7,527 nucleotides of DNA from Microcaldota archaeon. GTDB taxonomy: Archaea > Micrarchaeota > Micrarchaeia > Micrarchaeales > CABMGC01. Shown piece by piece: positions 1-5,621 of this stretch (positions are counted from its first letter, which is position 1; the number at the start of each line of letters is the position of its first letter). The position numbers and the translations under genes were made by a program. The DNA is taken from the NCBI GenBank assembly GCA_028866975.1, contig JAGWHG010000031.1:1-7527 (forward strand). Reading direction: 5' to 3'. The notes under the pieces are model-generated. The model was not told the origin of the DNA. It was given only the letters and a program-made list of their open reading frames with translations, and did not search any database.

Positions 1-31
1 TATCCTGTTAAAAGACAAATTACTTGGTATT

Positions 32-1192
32 ATGGGAGAAAAGCAGATTTCTGAAAGAGATAAAGAACTACCCACCAATTTTATGAGAGATAAACCTTCT
101 GCAGAAGCGGGACTAGATCCAACTTTTGCAAAAGAATATCTAAATAAAACAACCCATATTGAATACTATAAAAAGATTAATATGGGTACTCCCGAATCAT
201 TTATAGCAACAAAGGCTAAGCTTGAGAAAATAAAACCATTCCTTAAAAGGCAACTAAAGGAAGTTGTTTCAATAGGGGTAGGTGCTGGAGAAGAATTGCA
301 GGCTGCGGCAAGCGTATTTAATCGTGCAACAATAAGTGGAATCGATTTGGTTGACGGAGCGCTAAGATTAACGAAAGAAAATATGGATAAATATGGCCTA
401 AAAGCAGAATTGATACGTGCCAGCGGAACACAACTGCCATTTGCAAAAGAAAGTGTTGATGTGGTTGTTGAATCAGCAACCTTACACGAGATCTATAGTT
501 ATATGCCGAACGGTAAATTGGCTTGGAAGCGGGCGATACAGGAAGTAGCAAACTGCTTAGCCGAAGACGGCGTATTTCTCCTCAGAGATTTTTCTGCACC
601 CTCCTCAGAAATTATTGTAACACTTACAATAAAGCCAGACAGCCAAATGGCAGAGTTTGAAACCAAGTTTTACGACTATTTCCGCCAATACTATAGGGTG
701 TTTGAGTCTTGGACTGAAAACGGCGCAAATAAAATAGAGGATCGGCGTGCACCATCAGACCCCGACTATCCCGAAATCGATAGCAAAACAAGGAAAATTA
801 AATTAACGTTTGACAGGGCTGCAGAATTTCTACTGCACTACAGGAATTTCTACGAGGATCATAGAAATGAGTTGGTCGAGTTTAGAGACCCAAAATGGAA
901 GGAGATAAACGAAACGTATTTGCCTCCCAATCCGGATAAGAAAGGCTTCATGTCAATGCCGAAAGAGGAGTACATAGGAATGATATTAGAAGTTGCAAAT
1001 CTTTCGCTTGCCGCATCTCCATACAAAATAGTCTGTGTAAAAGATGAGGCTTCATCAAGGGAAGAGACCACAAAGTTCCTAATGGATGGCTTTTCTTTGA
1101 CTGTAACTGATGATGACACAAAAACTGAAACGGAACTGTTCAATCAGATTACTGAAAAAATGGAACTTATCTTCAAGAAGGTTAGAAGATGA
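32..1192 (+). CDS. Class I SAM-dependent methyltransferase, substrate unknown (5' end uncertain)
   Basis: Predicted to transfer a methyl group from S-adenosylmethionine to an unidentified acceptor. The Rossmann methyltransferase core is visible. Motif I is the glycine-rich VSIGVGAGEE (residues 79-88), the acidic ribose-binding position lies in GIDLVD (103-108), LPF is at 135-137, the motif 4 region VDVVVESATLHEIYSY spans 142-157, and a strand after CLAEDG (175-180) reads VFLLRDF. About 200 further residues form a charged, aromatic-rich C-terminal part (for example EFLLHYRNFYEDH, 265-277) that I do not recognise; it may set substrate specificity. There is no signal peptide or membrane segment. 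The ATG at 32 has no clear Shine-Dalgarno sequence, and the frame stays open to the left window edge, so translation may begin upstream. The gene is much more AT-rich than its neighbours and prefers AAA and GAA codons, suggesting a different origin. The methyltransferase fold is well supported; the function is unknown. Confidence 0.8.
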   Translation: MGEKQISERDKELPTNFMRDKPSAEAGLDPTFAKEYLNKTTHIEYYKKINMGTPESFIATKAKLEKIKPFLKRQLKEVVSIGVGAGEELQAAASVFNRATISGIDLVDGALRLTKENMDKYGLKAELIRASGTQLPFAKESVDVVVESATLHEIYSYMPNGKLAWKRAIQEVANCLAEDGVFLLRDFSAPSSEIIVTLTIKPDSQMAEFETKFYDYFRQYYRVFESWTENGANKIEDRRAPSDPDYPEIDSKTRKIKLTFDRAAEFLLHYRNFYEDHRNELVEFRDPKWKEINETYLPPNPDKKGFMSMPKEEYIGMILEVANLSLAASPYKIVCVKDEASSREETTKFLMDGFSLTVTDDDTKTETELFNQITEKMELIFKKVRR

Positions 1193-1207
1193 GTAGTTTG
1201 CTTATTG

Positions 1208-1228
1208 TAGCCTATGGCTAACAATTGT
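1208..1228. repeat. Small inverted repeat plus palindrome after the methyltransferase gene
   Basis: TAGCC-TAT-GGCTA (1208-1220) is a perfect 5-bp inverted repeat with a 3-base loop. The 8-base palindrome ACAATTGT (1221-1228) follows directly, and then a T-rich stretch to about 1242. It lies 16 bases after the methyltransferase stop codon. It could be a transcription end signal or a protein-binding site. The stem is short, so a chance origin is possible. Confidence 0.3.
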
Positions 1229-1264
1229 ATTTCGTATTCTATACAACAAAATCCGAACAATACC

Positions 1265-1272
1265 CTTAAAAA
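1265..1272 (+). promoter_or_regulatory. TATA-like box, probable promoter of the surface protein-pheST operon
   Basis: CTTAAAAA resembles the archaeal TATA box. With the usual spacing of about 26-27 bases, transcription would start near 1295, leaving a leader of about 13 bases before the ATG at 1309. No other convincing promoter is visible before the four-gene run, so it may drive all four genes. An inverted repeat, AGTAGT (1274-1279) and ACTACT (1291-1296), lies between the box and the predicted start site. Confidence 0.45.
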
Positions 1273-1297
1273 GAGTAGTTGGCGAATAGTACTACTT

Positions 1298-1303
1298 GGG
1301 GTT
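1298..1303 (+). promoter_or_regulatory. Weak ribosome binding site that favours the ATG at 1309
   Basis: GGGGTT ends 5 bases before the ATG at 1309. It can pair with the 3' end of 16S rRNA if one G-U pair is allowed (compare GAGGTG). It supports the ATG over the in-frame TTG at 1279, which lies only 6 bases past the TATA-like box and would probably be upstream of the transcript. Confidence 0.35.
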
Positions 1304-1308
1304 CGACG

Positions 1309-2079
1309 ATGAGGATAGTATTTCCGGCACTTCTTGTCATGTCTTTGCTTATACTCAATGCCAGCGCATACTTCAACGTGACCTACCTAAACGCTACGGT
1401 AACGCTCAATTCGAACGGCAGCGCGCACGTCGACGAGGCGCTCAACCTCTTCATTAGCAACTCCTCGATTGCGCAGTACCAGCAGGACAGGCAGGCAATA
1501 AACTTCACCCTGTCCAAGTGGCAGAGCGCGCTGCAGACGACGCTGCTAGTTGAGCACATACTAAATCCAAAGTCCAGCGTCTATGACTTCACATTCCTGC
1601 CAGGGCCGATAAACTATGCGCTAAAGAACGCGAGTGCGCAGCTCACATTGAGCTATGATGTCAGCAACGTGACTACAATCTCAAACATCGCCCCACGCAA
1701 GTTCCTCTACACATTCAATGACAGCGTGTTCAACTTCGTACACACGGCAAGCGGGCAGTCGCTATCGCAGATAATGCGCCTCAACATAAGGGTGCCAAAG
1801 GGTGCGGAGATAGTCGCAATATCCCCTGCGCCAGACTTCCCGCCGCCAGGGTTCGTGGCAAACTACACCGGCTACACTCAGTTCTCTTGGTATAGCGCAG
1901 AATCGCTATCTGGGCTTGCATTCTCATATGTAACAACACAGTCTCTGGGTCAGGAGGTGTCGACGTTCTTCACCAGGATCTACAATGGCTACGGCGCATT
2001 AGTGCTGTTGTCGATAATAATCATAATCGTAGCGATTGTCGCATACCTCTACCTCAAGGTCTCCAATACCAAGGTGTGA
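1309..2079 (+). CDS. Secreted or surface-anchored single-pass membrane protein, probably N-glycosylated
   Basis: A predicted cell-surface protein of 256 aa, function unknown. From the ATG at 1309 it has a textbook signal peptide: MR, a hydrophobic core (residues 3-16), and a likely cleavage site after NASA (17-20). The outside part (about 21-227) looks beta-rich, with alternating hydrophobic strands such as the stretch around LNIRVPKG. It has nine N-X-S/T sequons (NVT twice, NAT, NGS, NSS, NFT, NAS, NDS, NYT). One membrane helix (about 229-249, with a run of five isoleucines) and a 7-residue inner tail ending in K follow. The plan resembles archaeal surface proteins with an outside beta domain and a C-terminal anchor, but no named family is certain. 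An in-frame TTG at 1279 would add 10 residues and spoil the signal peptide. Its stop codon overlaps the start of pheS, so the two are probably co-transcribed and translationally coupled, an unexpected pairing. Confidence 0.8.
   Translation: MRIVFPALLVMSLLILNASAYFNVTYLNATVTLNSNGSAHVDEALNLFISNSSIAQYQQDRQAINFTLSKWQSALQTTLLVEHILNPKSSVYDFTFLPGPINYALKNASAQLTLSYDVSNVTTISNIAPRKFLYTFNDSVFNFVHTASGQSLSQIMRLNIRVPKGAEIVAISPAPDFPPPGFVANYTGYTQFSWYSAESLSGLAFSYVTTQSLGQEVSTFFTRIYNGYGALVLLSIIIIIVAIVAYLYLKVSNTKV
2071..2076 (+). promoter_or_regulatory. Ribosome binding site inside the end of the surface protein gene, serving pheS
   Basis: AAGGTG contains the Shine-Dalgarno core AGGTG. It ends 5 bases before the TTG at 2082, but it touches or overlaps the GTG at 2076. 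Spacing therefore favours TTG-2082 as the true pheS start, while codon preference favours GTG-2076. Either way, ribosomes finishing the upstream gene (stop 2077-2079) would be delivered straight to pheS. Confidence 0.4.
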
Positions 2080-3548
2080 GTTTGCACAGATACGAAATAG
2101 AGATTCTGAAATCGTTAGAATCCGGCAAGGAACTGTCCCTAAACGAACTCGTCGAGAAGAGCGGGGTAAATCGCGATGGCGTGCTCTGGGCCCTGGAAAA
2201 CCTCTCCCAGCTTGGCGCAGTCGCAGTCGCTAGAAAAAGCAGCGAGGAGGTCCACCTGACAGACGAGGGCAAGGAGTACGCAAAGTCACATCTTCCGGAA
2301 ACAGAGCTACTTCAAAAAGCGGCCAAGAAGAACATAAACGTTGGCACGCTCTCCGATGCAAGGTCTAGGATCGGCTTGCAGTGGGCCAAGGCAAAACAGC
2401 TGATTCAGATAGATAGCGGGATCGTCAAGATAACCCAGAAGGGAAGGGAGGCGCTTGACAGGGGAATAGAAGAGGAATACGTCCTTGTGAAGCTTGGCGA
2501 AAATCCATCGCTGTATCCTGCGCTTCTTAGGGAGAAGAAGCAGGAGATAGAAAACCTGCTGCGAAGGAAGCTGATAGCAGTAGAGAAGAGGAACGAGATT
2601 GAGGGAATAACGATAACGGCCAAGGGCAAGCAGATGCTATCTGCAGAAACTAAGCACGAGGCAGAGATAGACGCATTGGATCGCAGGATGATCGCATCGC
2701 AGGGATGGCGCGACAAGAAGTTCAAGAGATACGACGTGTCTGTGCACGTAGAGCCGGAGGTGCCTGCAAGGATGCACCCCCTCAGAGAGACTATTAATGA
2801 GGTCAAGGCAGCCTACACCAACATGGGCTTCCATGAGGCTTCGGGCCCGATAGTAGTGCCAGCATTTTGGAACTTCGACACGCTATTCACGCCGCAGGAC
2901 CATCCAGCCAGAGAGGCGCAAGACACCTTCTACCTTTCCAATCCTGCGCAGCTTGCAATAGCAGAGAAGGGAATAGTCAGCAAGGTCAAGACGCAGCAGG
3001 AAGGCGCTTGGCATAGCGATTGGCTCGAAAAGATTGCGATGCAGGCCGTCCTTAGGACGCAGATGACAACCGTATCAATACAAGAGCTCTACAACCTGCC
3101 AAAGTACAAGGACTATAGGCTGCCGCTCAAGATATTTTCCATCGGCAGGGTGTTTAGAAACGAGAACGTCGATTACAAGCACCTAACAGACTTCTACCAG
3201 ACCGACGGCATCGTGATCGGCGAGAACCTGACGCTCGCAAACCTCTTCGACACGCTAATCAAGATATACTCAAAGAGCCTGGGCCTAAAGATCCGATTCA
3301 AGCCTGCATACTTCCCGTTCGTGGAACCTGGAGTTGAGGTGCAGGCGTACCACAAGGGCCGAGGAGAATGGATGGAGATGATGGGCGCAGGAATACTTAG
3401 AAGGGAGATAACCGGGATAGCAAAGAAGAACATAAGCGTCCTTGCATGGGGAGCAAGCGTGGAGAGGCTGCTGCTGATAAAGCAGCCGGACATAGAGAGG
3501 CTATCGGATCTTTACAACAACGGCATAGGCTGGATAAGGCAGAGATGA
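2076..3548 (+). CDS. pheS: Phenylalanyl-tRNA synthetase alpha subunit (archaeal/eukaryotic type)
   Basis: The catalytic subunit of the (alpha-beta)2 class II synthetase that charges tRNA-Phe with phenylalanine in the cytoplasm (EC 6.1.1.20). Residues 1 to about 225 form an N-terminal arm with repeated winged-helix-like units, as in archaeal and eukaryotic PheS. The catalytic core starts near HPLRETI (234-240). AFWNFDTLF (263-271) and QDHPARE follow. Motif 2 includes GRVFRNE (357-363), the aromatic pocket is FPFVEP (413-418), GAG is at 437-439, and motif 3 is AWGASVER (457-464). Length 490 aa is normal for the type. Two positions expected to hold the substrate amino group are changed: LRTHTT reads LRTQMTT (Q329), and the Glu of QxEG is Asp (D377). 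The start is GTG-2076, overlapping the upstream stop; TTG-2082 is an alternative. The gene sits directly before pheT, the usual pairing. The identification is firm. Confidence 0.96.
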   Translation: MSLHRYEIEILKSLESGKELSLNELVEKSGVNRDGVLWALENLSQLGAVAVARKSSEEVHLTDEGKEYAKSHLPETELLQKAAKKNINVGTLSDARSRIGLQWAKAKQLIQIDSGIVKITQKGREALDRGIEEEYVLVKLGENPSLYPALLREKKQEIENLLRRKLIAVEKRNEIEGITITAKGKQMLSAETKHEAEIDALDRRMIASQGWRDKKFKRYDVSVHVEPEVPARMHPLRETINEVKAAYTNMGFHEASGPIVVPAFWNFDTLFTPQDHPAREAQDTFYLSNPAQLAIAEKGIVSKVKTQQEGAWHSDWLEKIAMQAVLRTQMTTVSIQELYNLPKYKDYRLPLKIFSIGRVFRNENVDYKHLTDFYQTDGIVIGENLTLANLFDTLIKIYSKSLGLKIRFKPAYFPFVEPGVEVQAYHKGRGEWMEMMGAGILRREITGIAKKNISVLAWGASVERLLLIKQPDIERLSDLYNNGIGWIRQR

Positions 3549-3552
3549 TTGC

Positions 3553-5178
3553 ATGGTGAACTCGACATTCAACAAATCGTACCTCTTCAAGTTGCTGGGC
3601 ACAAAGCTGCTCGACAAGAAGCTTGAGGAGCTTATCATGAAGATGGGATTCGACGTCGAGGGGCACACAAAGGAGGAGGTGCAGATCGACTTCCCGGCAA
3701 ACAGGCCGGACCTAATAGACATAGTCGGGTTCGCACGCGCAGCGCGCAACTTCATGCACAAGGGCCGAGAGATAAGATACGAAACCCAGAGCACCACGCC
3801 GGAATTTGAGATAGAGGTAGGCACAGCGGTGAAGGATATCCGTCCGTTTATATCCGGGATGGTCGTAAAGGGGATAAAGTTCGACGAAGAGAGCCTAAGG
3901 CACCTGCTAAACTTCACAGAGAAGTTCACATCGAACTTCGGCAGGGGAAGGAGAAAGCTTGCCATCGGCCTGCACGACCTAAGCAGCGTCGAGCCGCCCC
4001 TTGTCTACGATGCAATTCCAGATGAAACTTTCCTTGCGCTCAACATGCCAAAGAGCATGAAGTTCAGCCAGATACTCTCAAGCAGCGATAAGGGCAAGGC
4101 CTACGCATCCACGCTGCAGGGCAGCAAGCTCTACCCGGCCGTAAAGGATGCAAAAGGGGCTATATCCCTAGTGCCGATACTCAACTCCGAGCGCACGAAG
4201 GTCACCGCATCTACAAATAGCATGTTCATCGAGATAACCGGCACCAACAGATACGCAGTCGAGAAGTCCGCAGACCTGTTCGCATCAATCTTCATCGACA
4301 TGGGAGCAAAGGTTCTGCCGATAAAGGTCAGATACGGAAATAGCAGCACAATCTTGCCGAAGATGGAGGAGACGCAGATCAAGATCCCGCTCATAAAGAT
4401 CGAGAGCCAAATCGGCGTCATCATAGGCTTCAACAACGTCATTTCGCTTGCTAATAAGATGGGCTATAAGGCAGGCCTTTTGGGCAGGGACATAAAGTTC
4501 TGGGTCCCGACTTACCGTCTCGATGTGATTAACGACCAAGATGTTGTTGAGGACATTGCGATAGGGTACGGCTACGATTACATACAGCCGGTTCCCGTAT
4601 TTGCCGAGCAGGTAGGGGAGCTTGAGGAATCCTCGAAGAGGAACGCAAGGCTCTCGGAAACGATGTTGGGTCTGGGCTTTAGCGAGGCGCTAAACTCTTT
4701 CATGTCCAACGAAGAAACAAACTTTGCCAAGATGAGGCTCGCAAAGCCAGCCTCCTCTTATGTGAAGGTCCGCGATGCAAAGATGCAGCAGATAACGATG
4801 CTAAGGACCTGGGTTATACCCTCGCTGCTATCCAACATCGGTATGTCGCTGCACGAGAAGATGCCGCAGAGGCTCTTCGAGACAGACTATGCCTTCACTA
4901 TAGACAAGAAGATAAACGAGGTTCAGAACCTTGCAGGCGTGATAACAGATCCGAAGGCGAATTTCAACCAGATAAAGTCGGTGGTCGAATCTGTAATGAG
5001 ATCCATCGGCGCACAGTACCAAATAAGGGAGAGCTTGCACAGAAGCTTTATAGAGGGAAGGTCGGCAAGCATAATCCTTAATGGGAACGAGATCGGCGTG
5101 TTCGGAGAGCTGCATCCCGAAGTGCTTGTCAACTTTGGGATCGAGGAGCCCTCAGTCGCATTCGAGATCTCCCTTTAG
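3553..5178 (+). CDS. pheT: Phenylalanyl-tRNA synthetase beta subunit (archaeal/eukaryotic type)
   Basis: The non-catalytic partner of PheS. It completes the heterotetramer, contributes to tRNA binding and, in this family, carries the editing site for misacylated Tyr-tRNA-Phe. At 541 aa it is the short archaeal/eukaryotic form, without the bacterial N-terminal tRNA-binding extension. Visible landmarks in order: FPANRPDLID (47-56) in the N-terminal domain; AIGLHDLSS (137-145); the B3/B4 editing region from about 165 to 232, ending in EITGTN; the B5 domain with VPTYRLDV (318-325) and DVVEDIAIGYGY (330-341); a catalytic-like core; and the C-terminal GELHPEVL (518-525) typical of PheT. The ATG lies 4 bases after the pheS stop, and GAGATGAT (3542-3549), overlapping that stop, can act as its ribosome binding site. 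Co-expression with pheS is therefore near certain. Nothing suggests truncation. Confidence 0.96.
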   Translation: MVNSTFNKSYLFKLLGTKLLDKKLEELIMKMGFDVEGHTKEEVQIDFPANRPDLIDIVGFARAARNFMHKGREIRYETQSTTPEFEIEVGTAVKDIRPFISGMVVKGIKFDEESLRHLLNFTEKFTSNFGRGRRKLAIGLHDLSSVEPPLVYDAIPDETFLALNMPKSMKFSQILSSSDKGKAYASTLQGSKLYPAVKDAKGAISLVPILNSERTKVTASTNSMFIEITGTNRYAVEKSADLFASIFIDMGAKVLPIKVRYGNSSTILPKMEETQIKIPLIKIESQIGVIIGFNNVISLANKMGYKAGLLGRDIKFWVPTYRLDVINDQDVVEDIAIGYGYDYIQPVPVFAEQVGELEESSKRNARLSETMLGLGFSEALNSFMSNEETNFAKMRLAKPASSYVKVRDAKMQQITMLRTWVIPSLLSNIGMSLHEKMPQRLFETDYAFTIDKKINEVQNLAGVITDPKANFNQIKSVVESVMRSIGAQYQIRESLHRSFIEGRSASIILNGNEIGVFGELHPEVLVNFGIEEPSVAFEISL

Positions 5179-5186
5179 GAAGTAAA

Positions 5187-5621
5187 ATGTCCGTGATAAT
5201 GAAGCACGCAGCGATCATGCGAACGCCATCACCTATTCATGGCGACAAGCACATCTTCTCATCAGATCCAAAAATAATCGGCCAGCAGTTCGAGATAAAA
5301 GTGCACGACGAATCACGCGGCCGTTTCAACGAGATAGGAACCTATTCGGTCAGGAACATCAATGCGATAAGCAAGACAGGCAGCAGAGATGCAGGGAAGA
5401 TAGAAATCGCCGCAAAGCCGTTCAACAAGCAGGCGAACATGAACATGCTGAACCTAGACATTTGGAATTGGGCAAAGGCGCTGAGCGATTTCGTGGTTTT
5501 TGACAGCGATGTCGCAGAGCAAAACAAGATAAGTTATAGCAGCAGCGTTGCATTGCTCACAGATCCTTTCCAGAATGTATCGGCGCAATCGCTGCTAGAT
5601 GTTTTCCGGGACAGATACTAA
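5187..5621 (+). CDS. Hypothetical 144-aa protein, last gene of the pheST run
   Basis: I do not recognise this protein. It is 144 aa, apparently soluble, with no signal peptide, membrane helix or cysteine. The pattern suggests mixed strands and helices: EFEIKV-like alternation at about 35-40, a strand KIEIAAKPF (71-79), a helix with LDIWNWAKALSDFVVF (90-105), and a short C-terminal helix SLLDVFRD. The ATG at 5187 lies 8 bases after the pheT stop and is preceded by AGGA (5177-5180) at a workable distance, so it is probably translated from the pheST transcript. In-frame ATGs at 5199 and 5217 are possible later starts. Base composition and codon use match pheT, which supports a real resident gene. 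The stop codon overlaps the rfcL stop on the other strand. The position hints at a link with translation or PheRS, but nothing in the sequence proves it. Confidence 0.72.
   Translation: MSVIMKHAAIMRTPSPIHGDKHIFSSDPKIIGQQFEIKVHDESRGRFNEIGTYSVRNINAISKTGSRDAGKIEIAAKPFNKQANMNMLNLDIWNWAKALSDFVVFDSDVAEQNKISYSSSVALLTDPFQNVSAQSLLDVFRDRY

Noticed and set aside
7..14. GTTAAAAG as a TATA box for the methyltransferase
   Set aside because: It is centred only about 21 bases from the ATG and at the window edge. The reading frame is open through it, so it may be coding.
456..468. Residue 461 Ser in PheS motif 3 (residue numbering) as a defect
   Set aside because: Bacterial enzymes have GLGxER, but eukaryotic cytosolic PheS has GLSxER as I recall it, so GASVER is within the normal range for this type. 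The coordinates given here are residues; the codons lie at 3441-3479.
1279..1308. TTG at 1279 as the start of the surface protein
   Set aside because: It adds MANSTTWGST before an ideal signal peptide, and it lies too close to the TATA-like box to be in the transcript. The ATG at 1309 has a possible ribosome binding site and gives a clean signal peptide.
2405..2806. 133-codon open frame on the - strand within pheS
   Set aside because: It is serine-rich low-complexity antisense to the PheS N-terminal arm, with no independent signal for expression.
3501..3965. 154-codon open frame on the - strand across the pheS-pheT junction
   Set aside because: It is antisense to two firmly identified genes, has no ribosome binding site or family motif, and shows the composition of a mirror frame.
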